Positions 1 to 5,239 are shown, counted from the first letter of the stretch. The stretch is 5,239 bases of DNA from Woeseiaceae bacterium (GCA_002728725.1 PBVS01000075.1:1-5239); one strand, 5' to 3'. Numbers and translations are program-made. The notes: a model not told the origin generated them from the letters alone.

Positions 1-735
1 TATGGCACCACCGCAAGCCCTTTTATTCGCCTGCCGTGGGGGCGGGCCACCAAGAAGGAATACCCCAATGCGACAGAGCTCTATTTGCATGTATTTGACT
101 GGCCTGAGGACGGCTTGCTCAAGGTGGACGGTTTGCGCAGCGAGGTAAGCGGCGCGTACTTTTTAGCGGACTTCCAGCAACAGATTCAAGTCAATAAAAC
201 ACAGGAAGGTGTGGTACTAGAGCTCCCGGACAAGCCACTTGATGAGATTGACACGGTAATCGTATTGAAAATCACTGGAAAACTCGACGTGGAGAGGATA
301 TTGCCAAAACAAGACGAGGAAGGTGTTCTAGAGCTGGCAATGGATGATGCCCATATCTATAACCCCGGGTATGGGGGCAGACTGGAATTGAGGCAGGACG
401 AAATTTCTAATTTTTACTTAGACGGGTGGACAGATTTCCAAAGCCGCGTGGACTGGCTGGTAAGGATCGATAAGCCTGGTGTATTCGATATTTACGCAGA
501 GGTCGCCGCGGAGGAGTCTGCCAGTTTCCTTTTGATGGCGAACGACGGGCAAAAACCTCTCACCATAAAATCCACTGGCGGACAGCAGACTTTTCAAACC
601 CAGCACATCGGCCAATTGATTTTATCAGAAGGGGAATCCACGATCGGGATGCATCCGCAAATGTCACTCTGGAACCCGATCATGCTTCGCTCGGTGACCT
701 TGAAGCCGGCAGCGCCCACAAAGGATGTTGAGTAA
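1..735 (+). CDS. Alpha-L-fucosidase (GH29), C-terminal part; 5' end outside window
   Basis: The frame is open from base 1 to a TAA at 733-735 (244 residues visible). The TTG at base 85 is not the start, because family-typical sequence runs through it from base 1. GH29 enzymes hydrolyse terminal alpha-L-fucose from glycans, usually after export. Residues 1-45 carry the end of the catalytic domain and its junction with the beta-sandwich: YGTTASPF, LPWGRAT, and LYLHVFDWP followed by a short G-rich turn, a signature I recognise from GH29 proteins. The C-terminal beta-sandwich runs to about residue 100 (KITGKLDVE). A further module at about residues 118-238 (YNPGYGG, VDWLVRIDKPGVFDIYAEV, SLWNPIMLRSVTL) looks like an extra beta-rich, carbohydrate-binding-type domain; that role is inferred. 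The nucleophile and acid/base residues lie upstream, so activity cannot be judged. Base composition is GC-richer than every downstream gene. Confidence 0.88.
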   Translation, partial: YGTTASPFIRLPWGRATKKEYPNATELYLHVFDWPEDGLLKVDGLRSEVSGAYFLADFQQQIQVNKTQEGVVLELPDKPLDEIDTVIVLKITGKLDVERILPKQDEEGVLELAMDDAHIYNPGYGGRLELRQDEISNFYLDGWTDFQSRVDWLVRIDKPGVFDIYAEVAAEESASFLLMANDGQKPLTIKSTGGQQTFQTQHIGQLILSEGESTIGMHPQMSLWNPIMLRSVTLKPAAPTKDVE

Positions 736-748
736 GAGACCGCACTTA

Positions 749-773
749 TTAACTTGACAGAAAATTAAGTTAA
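749..773. promoter_or_regulatory. Inverted repeat overlapping a consensus -35 box
   Basis: TTAACTT (749-755) and AAGTTAA (767-773) are perfect inverted arms. In RNA the stem extends by a G-U and an A-U pair, leaving a loop at 758-764. A perfect -35 hexamer, TTGACA, lies at 754-759 inside the structure. The best -10 at normal spacing, TTCAAA at 777-782, matches only three of six positions. The site could be an operator for the aldolase-transporter unit or a weak end-of-transcript hairpin for the fucosidase. No T-tract follows, which argues against an intrinsic terminator. The promoter reading is tentative. Confidence 0.3.
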
Positions 774-798
774 CGGTTCAAAGAATCACGTAAAAACA

Positions 799-828
799 TG
801 TAGTAAAAATGTAGTACAAACTGTAGTA
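799..828 (+). repeat. Three phased direct repeats of TGTAGTA upstream of the aldolase gene
   Basis: TGTAGTA occurs at 799-805, 810-816 and 822-828, with start-to-start spacings of 11 and 12 bases. That places all three on roughly one face of the helix. The middle copy extends to TGTAGTACA, an interrupted palindrome (TGTA-G-TACA). The array ends 35 bases before the aldolase start codon, a plausible position for regulator binding. The repeats are seen directly; an operator role is inferred, and I do not recognise the box as that of a known regulator. TAGTAT at 824-829, within and just past the last copy, could double as a poor -10 element. Confidence 0.45.
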
Positions 829-851
829 TTTTTTCAAACGTTAAGAAGGTC

Positions 852-857
852 AGAGGG
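852..857 (+). promoter_or_regulatory. Ribosome binding site of the aldolase gene
   Basis: AGAGGG lies six bases before the ATG at 864 and is purine-rich and Shine-Dalgarno-like. It supports 864 as the start. A second such stretch, AGAAGG at 844-849, is too far away (14 bases) to be the main site. Confidence 0.65.
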
Positions 858-863
858 TAAAAC

Positions 864-1889
864 ATGTACGATTTTTATAGTGATACAAAGTCAATTCCAA
901 CGAAAGCAATGCTGGAATCGATTATATCGACTCCTCTTGGTGATGAACAAAAGGGTGAGGATCCTACAACCGCCAAACTTGAGAAAAGAGTTGCCAAACT
1001 CTTAGGAAAAGAAGCGGCAATATTTATGATATCTGGAACCATGTGTAATGAGGTTGCGGTTAAGGTCCACTGCGAACCAGGTAATGAAATCATTTGTGAT
1101 GAAACTTCGCATCTTTTAAATTATGAATGTGGCTCACCAGCCGCACTCAGTGGTGTTATATTGAGAACTCTAAATGGGGTTAATGGAATTTTTAGTGCCG
1201 AGGATGTTAGAAGAGCCATTAGACCTTATTCACGCTATATGCCGATCAGTAAGATGTTACTCGTTGAACAAACAGCAAATCTTGGTGGCGGAGCAATTTG
1301 GCCGCTTGATGAAATTGATAGTGTAACTAAAGTGGCAAGAGATCACGGACTTATTACACATATGGATGGCGCAAGACTTCTTAATGCGGTTGCTAAAACA
1401 AACATCAAAGCAAGTCGATATGCACGTGACTTTGATTCAGTTTGGATAGATTTTTCAAAAGGATTGGGAGCTCCATGTGGAGCGATTTTAGCTGGGACGT
1501 CCGAGTTTTGTGATAAAGCTTGGCGTCAGAAGCAAGCGCTTGGAGGTGCGATGCGACAATCAGGAGTGCTTGCAGCAACCTGTCTTTATGCTCTTGATAA
1601 TCATATTGAGCAACAAGCTAAAGATAATAATTTAGCTGCTTCAATCGGAGAGCGAATAGCAAAAATTCCTAAAGTGATCAAAATGTTACCAGTCGAAACA
1701 AATATCATAATATTTGATTTAGAGCATGATGCACCTACAGCAAAGGAAATTGTAGAGAAACTTCAAAAAAAAGGTATATTGGTTGGGGCTTTTGGTGAGA
1801 GAAGAGTTCGCGTCGTTACATGTTTGAATGTCAATGAAAAAGCTGGCGACATACTCGTTAGTGAGCTCTCAAAAATTTTGAACAATTAA
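864..1889 (+). CDS. PLP-dependent threonine aldolase family enzyme (atypical subgroup)
   Basis: This 341-residue fold-type I PLP enzyme belongs to the threonine aldolase/beta-eliminating lyase family. Members cleave beta-hydroxy-alpha-amino acids such as L-threonine to glycine and an aldehyde in the cytosol; about 340 residues is the normal full length. Visible landmarks are Ser6-Asp7-Thr8 near the N-terminus, GEDPT at 31-35, the SGTM loop at 58-61, His83 (ring stacking on PLP), HMDGARL with Asp168 and Arg171, the PLP lysine Lys199 in DFSKGLGAPCGA, GGAMRQ with Arg231, and ETNI in the small domain. Compared by eye with remembered E. coli LtaE, several active-site positions differ: Tyr125 at the place of His126, Ala138 in place of the His of ENTHN, Gln224 for Lys222, Lys30 for Tyr30, and Ser91 for Gly. 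Substrate and stereopreference are therefore open, and I assign no symbol. The ATG at 864 has a good ribosome site and gives the family N-terminus. A transporter gene follows after 25 bases, probably in one operon. Confidence 0.88.
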   Translation: MYDFYSDTKSIPTKAMLESIISTPLGDEQKGEDPTTAKLEKRVAKLLGKEAAIFMISGTMCNEVAVKVHCEPGNEIICDETSHLLNYECGSPAALSGVILRTLNGVNGIFSAEDVRRAIRPYSRYMPISKMLLVEQTANLGGGAIWPLDEIDSVTKVARDHGLITHMDGARLLNAVAKTNIKASRYARDFDSVWIDFSKGLGAPCGAILAGTSEFCDKAWRQKQALGGAMRQSGVLAATCLYALDNHIEQQAKDNNLAASIGERIAKIPKVIKMLPVETNIIIFDLEHDAPTAKEIVEKLQKKGILVGAFGERRVRVVTCLNVNEKAGDILVSELSKILNN

Positions 1890-1914
1890 AATCAAAAATG
1901 ATCTACAAATACAA

Positions 1915-3648
1915 GTGTTCCAAAAAATAAATCTCCCCCTTTGGTCTCTGGTTTTGAGTCTAGCCATTGGGATATATATTCATTTTTTTGTTCCTCCAGA
2001 ATATCAAGAACAAAAAACTTCTATGCAGGTTGTTGTAGATGATTCTGGGCAAATTTTCTCATTAGATGGAAAAAATATTGCATCTTTGGATGAAGTGGTT
2101 CCATATAGTCAATCACTACTGAGGCAGGCCGCATTGGATGAGCTTGATAACCAGCAATTACCAGAGTCAGAATGGGTGTTAGAATTTACCGAAGATGATG
2201 AAAAATCATATTCGATATTAAGAGCGAGCAAGCATTATGGTTTTTGGTCCCTCTTACCAGCACTTACCGCCGTTTTCTTATGTTTAATGACCAGAGAACC
2301 ACTTACTTCTCTTTTTTGTGGGGTGGTAGTTGGTGCTTTCCTCTTGGGTAATTTTAATATTATCGATAATGTATTTATTCCTGTACTTTCAGATAGTAAT
2401 TCAGCAAGTATTCTTCTTTTGTACCTCTGGTTACTGGGCGGACTACTTGGTATTTGGTCTCGCACTGGAGCTGCACAAGCCTTTGCTAACTTTACTACAA
2501 AAAAATTTGTAAGAGGTCCAAAATCCGCTAAGTTTATTGCTTGGTTATTAGGTATTATTTTTTTTCAGGGCGGATCCGTCAGTACTGTCCTAGCAGGAGT
2601 ATCAATTAAATCTATAGCGGATCGTAATCGAGTTAGTCATGAGGAGACCAGCTATATAGTTGATTCAACTGGAGCCCCTGTGGCCTCTCTCTTGGCTTTT
2701 AATGCTTGGCCTTTATTTGTTCAAGCTTTAATTTTTATTCCAGGAGTAACTTTTCTCAATAGTGAATTAGATAGAATAAATTTTTACTTTAGTAGTTTAA
2801 TATTTAGTTTTTATTCTATTTTGACTATTTTTGGTGTGCTTATACTGAGTCTTGATATTAATCATTTTGCTGGTAAAGGCCTCCAAGAGGCAAGAAAGCG
2901 AGCATTGGAAACAGGAGAATTAGATGCTCCTGATGCGACTCCCATTAGTTCACCCGAGTTGCATATTAGTAATGCACCAGAAGGATATTCATCACACGTA
3001 ATCGAATTTATCATTCCCCTCGTAATTTTAATTTTTATTGCCGTTGGTAGTTTTTTTTGGCTCGGAACCCCAAAGGTTAATTGGGCTTTTGGTGCTGCTT
3101 TGATTGTGTCTGTCTTGATAGCTTTATTAAAGGGTATGTCTTTAAAACAGGTCGTTGATGGAATTGGAACTGGATTGAAAGGGGTTATCATTGCGGTAAC
3201 AATAATGATGCTCGCAATTATGGTGGGAGGCATTAGTGCTGAGACAGGAGGTGGAGTCTTCTTGATTGACCTTTTAGGAGATAAGATGCCTTTCTATATT
3301 TTACCTAGTTCATTATTTATTATAACTGCTGTCATATCTTTCTCTACCGGAAGCAGCTGGGGCACTTATGGGATTGCTTATCCATTAGCAATGCCTCTCG
3401 CATGGGCTATTGCTCAATCTCAGGGCATAACGTATCACGAGCTCTATATGTCCATCTGTTTTGTTGCTGTGCTTAATGGAGGGGTCTTTGGTGATCAATG
3501 TTCACCTATATCGGATACAACTATTCTTAGCGCTACGACAACAGGTTGCGACCTAATGGATCACGTCAAGACTCAAATTATACCTGCTTTTGGTATTGCT
3601 ATAATCTCAATTTTATTATGGACAATTTCCGCGATTGCAGTTGCCTAA
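1915..3648 (+). CDS. NhaC-family Na+/H+ antiporter or sodium-coupled transporter
   Basis: This 577-residue polytopic inner-membrane protein belongs to the NhaC family of the ion transporter superfamily. Members exchange Na+ and H+, and some carry organic solutes such as amino acids or malate/lactate. A first membrane segment (about residues 7-26) precedes an acidic, probably periplasmic stretch at about 28-108. The NhaC core starts at YGFWSLLPALTAVF (108-121). Family hallmarks follow: SHEETSYIVDSTGAPVASLL (241-260), FSTGSSWGTYGI (476-487) and GGVFGDQCSPISDTTILSA (522-540). A hydrophilic loop lies at about 317-360. The core is complete, with TAA at 3646-3648. The start is GTG at 1915, since an in-frame TGA at 1879-1881 bounds the frame and residues 7-26 are needed as membrane segment. 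No Shine-Dalgarno site precedes it. Translation may depend on the aldolase gene ending 25 bases upstream. Partnership with an amino-acid lyase suggests the cargo could be an amino acid rather than only sodium (inference). Confidence 0.85.
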   Translation: MFQKINLPLWSLVLSLAIGIYIHFFVPPEYQEQKTSMQVVVDDSGQIFSLDGKNIASLDEVVPYSQSLLRQAALDELDNQQLPESEWVLEFTEDDEKSYSILRASKHYGFWSLLPALTAVFLCLMTREPLTSLFCGVVVGAFLLGNFNIIDNVFIPVLSDSNSASILLLYLWLLGGLLGIWSRTGAAQAFANFTTKKFVRGPKSAKFIAWLLGIIFFQGGSVSTVLAGVSIKSIADRNRVSHEETSYIVDSTGAPVASLLAFNAWPLFVQALIFIPGVTFLNSELDRINFYFSSLIFSFYSILTIFGVLILSLDINHFAGKGLQEARKRALETGELDAPDATPISSPELHISNAPEGYSSHVIEFIIPLVILIFIAVGSFFWLGTPKVNWAFGAALIVSVLIALLKGMSLKQVVDGIGTGLKGVIIAVTIMMLAIMVGGISAETGGGVFLIDLLGDKMPFYILPSSLFIITAVISFSTGSSWGTYGIAYPLAMPLAWAIAQSQGITYHELYMSICFVAVLNGGVFGDQCSPISDTTILSATTTGCDLMDHVKTQIIPAFGIAIISILLWTISAIAVA

Positions 3649-3660
3649 TTACCGATAATT

Positions 3661-3695
3661 AATACATATATTTTATAAATGAGATGTATTTTTTT
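3661..3695 (+). terminator. AT-rich terminator-like hairpin with T-tract after the transporter gene
   Basis: AATACAT (3661-3667) pairs with ATGTATT (3684-3690). An inner ATTT/AAAT stem (3670-3673 with 3677-3680) sits in the loop, and seven Ts run at 3689-3695. It begins 12 bases after the transporter stop. The layout fits an intrinsic terminator for the aldolase-transporter transcript, although the outer stem has only one G-C pair and is weak. Confidence 0.45.
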
Positions 3696-3696
3696 A

Positions 3697-3710
3697 TGAG
3701 GAAAACCTCA
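3697..3710. repeat. Small hairpin TGAGG-AAAA-CCTCA between convergent genes
   Basis: A perfect five-base-pair stem with a four-base loop lies directly after the T-tract of the upstream hairpin. No T-tract follows it on either strand, so it is not a canonical terminator in itself. It may add pausing in the gap between the plus-strand transporter and the minus-strand hypothetical gene. No other candidate terminator for the minus-strand gene was found. Confidence 0.3.
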
Positions 3711-3781
3711 CAACTAATAAACATTTGTGAAGGCTTATTTATGGTAATAATAATTTCATGAGATTTTTAGTTTCAGGAAAT

Positions 3782-4324
3782 TCAGTTATTAATTAAGGTA
3801 TTTTTTATATCTTCATAATAATTTTTTGTGTAGTTAGAATTTGGCTCGAACTTTTCATCATAAAGACGCTCTTCTATTCTTTGTCTGACTGCATCAGGGA
3901 GAAAATCAGAGGACCACAAAGGACTTGAAACTTCCCAGTAAGCTCTTCCGTATGGAGTACCGAGATAAAAAGTGGCATCAAGGTCAATCTGAGTTTCCCA
4001 GAATGTGTCGTCGACGATACCTGCCTCTGACATTCTATAGAGATTGATCCAGCGATTTATAGGTGAAAATGTTTGTGCTTCCATAACTCTCATTTCTGAC
4101 ATACTCAAATTCTCTGGGTCGAGAAGTGCTTTCTCAAAAACAGCCGGTAAATTTTCACCAGCAAATATAGTGTCAGCATGAATATATGAGCTGTAATAGT
4201 CATTCGTAAGGCTTACTCTGAGAAGATTTCGATCTTCTATTAGTTGAAAAATAACTGAAATTAATCCGACTAAGACACCAATATTTGTAGCAATGACCCA
4301 TCTAGTTGATATTTCTTTATTCAC
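3782..4324 (-). CDS. Membrane-anchored hypothetical protein, 180 residues
   Basis: Function unknown. One hydrophobic segment at about residues 8-29 (WVIATNIGVLVGLISVIFQL) follows a short N-terminus. After it comes a mostly soluble, helix-favouring domain rich in acidic and aromatic residues, including DRNLLRVSLTNDYYSSY, LSMSEMRVMEAQTFSPINRW, YRMSEAGIVDDTFWE and FYLGTPYGRAYWE. I recall similar proteins of about 170-200 residues, with an anchor, a conserved Asn-Leu-Leu-type stretch just after it and an Ala-Gly-hydrophobic-Asp turn, in many marine Proteobacteria, where they are annotated only as hypothetical. The start is GTG at 4322-4324, supported by an AGGAG ribosome site six bases upstream on the minus strand. 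The stop is TGA at 3782-3784. It stands alone, convergent with the transporter gene and divergent from the hydrolase gene, so its neighbours give no functional hint. The soluble domain could face either side of the membrane. Confidence 0.75.
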   Translation of the reverse strand: MNKEISTRWVIATNIGVLVGLISVIFQLIEDRNLLRVSLTNDYYSSYIHADTIFAGENLPAVFEKALLDPENLSMSEMRVMEAQTFSPINRWINLYRMSEAGIVDDTFWETQIDLDATFYLGTPYGRAYWEVSSPLWSSDFLPDAVRQRIEERLYDEKFEPNSNYTKNYYEDIKNTLINN

Positions 4325-4330
4325 AGTTCT

Positions 4331-4335
4331 CTCCT
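4331..4335 (-). promoter_or_regulatory. Ribosome binding site of the hypothetical gene
   Basis: Minus-strand AGGAG (CTCCT on the plus strand) lies six bases before the GTG at 4324. It is the best Shine-Dalgarno match in the window and decides the GTG start of the 180-residue gene, which would otherwise be doubtful. Confidence 0.75.
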
Positions 4336-4393
4336 AAATTTTTTATGAATTAAAGCATATCACGCTATTATTAAACTGGATCCAACCAATTTA

Positions 4394-4422
4394 TTTCCAT
4401 TTGAAAAACCATCTCATATATT
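4394..4422 (+). promoter_or_regulatory. Candidate promoter of the exported hydrolase gene
   Basis: TTTCCA (4394-4399, four of six matches to -35) is followed after 17 bases by TATATT (4417-4422, five of six matches to -10). Transcription would begin at about 4428-4430, at or just before the possible start codons at 4428 and 4437, giving a leaderless or nearly leaderless message. A rival pair is TTGAAA (4401-4406) with GATTAT (4424-4429), also 17 bases apart. AT-rich DNA produces such matches easily, so this is tentative. Confidence 0.35.
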
Positions 4423-4436
4423 AGATTATGATTGAT

Positions 4437-5239
4437 ATGAAAAAGTTACTTTTAATAGCATTTCTTTTGTTATCAACAATGGTTATTGCTTCTAATTCTA
4501 TTAAACCCAATCAAGGTTTTGTAAATGTTCCCGGAGGACCAGTTTGGTATAAAATTAGTGGTACAGGAGAGGGGCTACCATTACTTACCCTTCATGGCGG
4601 ACCTGGCAGTACTTCATGCACCTATTCATTATTAGAGCCACTCGGAGATCAACGACCCATTATTCGTTATGATCAGCTGGGTTCAGGCAGATCCGGACGT
4701 CCAGATGATTTATCCCTATGGGAAGTGGATAGGTTTATTGAAGAATTGCATGTCATTCGTCAAGAGCTAAGTCTTGATCAATTTCATTTACTCGGTCATT
4801 CGTGGGGTGCCGCACTTGCAGGAGCATATTTACTAGAAAAAGGTACATCAGGAGTTGCTTCGGTTATATTCTCAAGCCCGCTCTTAAGCACGCCACTATG
4901 GATGGAGGATGCTAATTATCTTCGAAACCAGCTCCCACAGGATATTCAAGACACATTAAATTTTCATGAAATGGCAAACACAACTGATTCTGATGAATAT
5001 CGTGATGCAAGCAGAGTATTTTATGACAGACATCTAACTCGTGGTGAAGCAAAAGAAAAAGTAAATTGTGATGGTGCGCCATGGAACCAAGTTATTTATG
5101 AGTATATGTGGGGGCCAACTGAATTTCATGCAACTGGCAATCTAGTTGATTTTGATCTATCCAATCAGCTGCATAAGATCGATATACCAGTTTTATTTCT
5201 AACGGGCGAGTTTGATGAGGCTCGCCCTGAAACCATATC
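4437..5239 (+). CDS. Exported alpha/beta hydrolase, proline iminopeptidase-like (family S33); 3' end outside window
   Basis: An open frame of 267 codons runs off the window with no stop. Residues 1-18 (MKKLLLIAFLLLSTMVIA) form a Sec signal peptide with likely cleavage after Ala18, predicting a periplasmic or secreted protein. The mature part shows the S33 pattern: oxyanion motif HGGPG (53-57), YDQLGSGRSGRP (78-89), nucleophile elbow GHSWG with Ser122, a cap region at about 150-230, and GEFDEARP with the probable catalytic Asp260. The catalytic His should lie just beyond the edge; roughly 40-60 residues are missing by family length. Such enzymes remove N-terminal proline from peptides or act on amino-acid amides and esters, so the exact substrate is uncertain. 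ATG 4437 gives the MKK signal start. ATG 4428 is in frame (three extra residues, MID), and an in-frame TAG at 4422-4424 limits the frame. Neither start has a Shine-Dalgarno site. Most known members are cytosolic, so export is notable. Confidence 0.85.
   Translation, partial: MKKLLLIAFLLLSTMVIASNSIKPNQGFVNVPGGPVWYKISGTGEGLPLLTLHGGPGSTSCTYSLLEPLGDQRPIIRYDQLGSGRSGRPDDLSLWEVDRFIEELHVIRQELSLDQFHLLGHSWGAALAGAYLLEKGTSGVASVIFSSPLLSTPLWMEDANYLRNQLPQDIQDTLNFHEMANTTDSDEYRDASRVFYDRHLTRGEAKEKVNCDGAPWNQVIYEYMWGPTEFHATGNLVDFDLSNQLHKIDIPVLFLTGEFDEARPETI

Noticed and set aside
418..615. Minus-strand open frame of 65 codons
   Set aside because: It lies fully inside the fucosidase on the opposite strand, has no recognisable motifs, and the plus-strand frame is strongly supported.
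85..735. Treating the TTG at 85 as the start of a 216-residue gene
   Set aside because: The frame is open from base 1, and residues encoded before base 85 (YGTTASPF, LPWGRAT) are typical fucosidase sequence, so the gene enters from outside the window.
736..863. CRISPR-like or mobile-element end
   Set aside because: The repeats are only 7 bases long with 4-5 base gaps, with no spacers of uniform length and no transposase or integrase gene nearby.
875..1093. Minus-strand open frame of 72 codons
   Set aside because: It is opposite the conserved aldolase N-terminal region and shows only reverse-complement shadow composition.
1898..1930. Ten-codon ATG frame as an independent gene
   Set aside because: It is too short and has no Shine-Dalgarno site. 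It is kept only as part of the start-codon puzzle of the transporter.
2235..2512. Minus-strand frame (2235-2465) and plus-strand frame (2330-2512) inside the transporter
   Set aside because: Both overlap conserved NhaC core coding sequence. Their hydrophobic or basic composition is explained by the transporter codons read in another frame.
2862..3233. Minus-strand open frame of 123 codons
   Set aside because: It is antisense to transporter membrane segments, has no family motifs, and no upstream gene context supports it.
3752..3782. AATTTC/GAAATT inverted repeat as the terminator of the minus-strand gene
   Set aside because: The stem has only one G-C pair and a long loop, and no T-tract follows on the minus strand.

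Overview
This window reads as bacterial DNA, probably from a marine or polysaccharide-degrading Gram-negative. A gammaproteobacterium is my best guess, but the evidence is weak. The clues are the end of a GH29 fucosidase, a Sec-exported hydrolase, an NhaC-type transporter with a large periplasmic insert, and a membrane-anchored hypothetical protein of a type I associate with marine Proteobacteria. The standard genetic code fits every reading frame. No RNA gene, CRISPR array, IS element or phage gene is visible.

Layout. (1) Bases 1-735 (+) hold the 3' part of an alpha-L-fucosidase, clearly richer in GC than the rest. (2) Bases 736-863 are an AT-rich intergenic stretch with an inverted repeat and three helically phased TGTAGTA repeats, ending in a good Shine-Dalgarno site. 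(3) Bases 864-1889 (+) encode a PLP-dependent threonine-aldolase-type enzyme. (4) Bases 1915-3648 (+) encode a 577-residue NhaC-family secondary transporter starting 25 bases after the aldolase stop, so very likely co-transcribed with it. Its GTG start has no Shine-Dalgarno site. (5) Bases 3649-3781 hold an AT-rich terminator-like hairpin with a T-tract between convergent genes. (6) Bases 3782-4324 (-) encode a 180-residue single-pass membrane protein of unknown function. (7) Bases 4325-4436 are a divergent promoter region. (8) From base 4437 to the window edge (+) is the 5' part of an exported alpha/beta hydrolase of the proline iminopeptidase type (peptidase family S33), cut before its catalytic His.

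Working together (inference). The aldolase and transporter form a two-gene unit that could import a beta-hydroxy-alpha-amino acid, or exchange it or its product glycine, and cleave it. The aldolase keeps the PLP lysine but departs from the classical family at several active-site positions, so threonine may not be its real substrate. The exported peptidase-like hydrolase could release amino acids in the periplasm, but it has its own promoter region and is separated by an opposing gene, so any link is loose. The sharp GC drop right after the fucosidase suggests the genes from about base 736 onward have a different history. I see no clear evidence of a defence system or other wholly new machinery; the strongest leads are the atypical aldolase with its transporter partner and the unusual translation start of the transporter.
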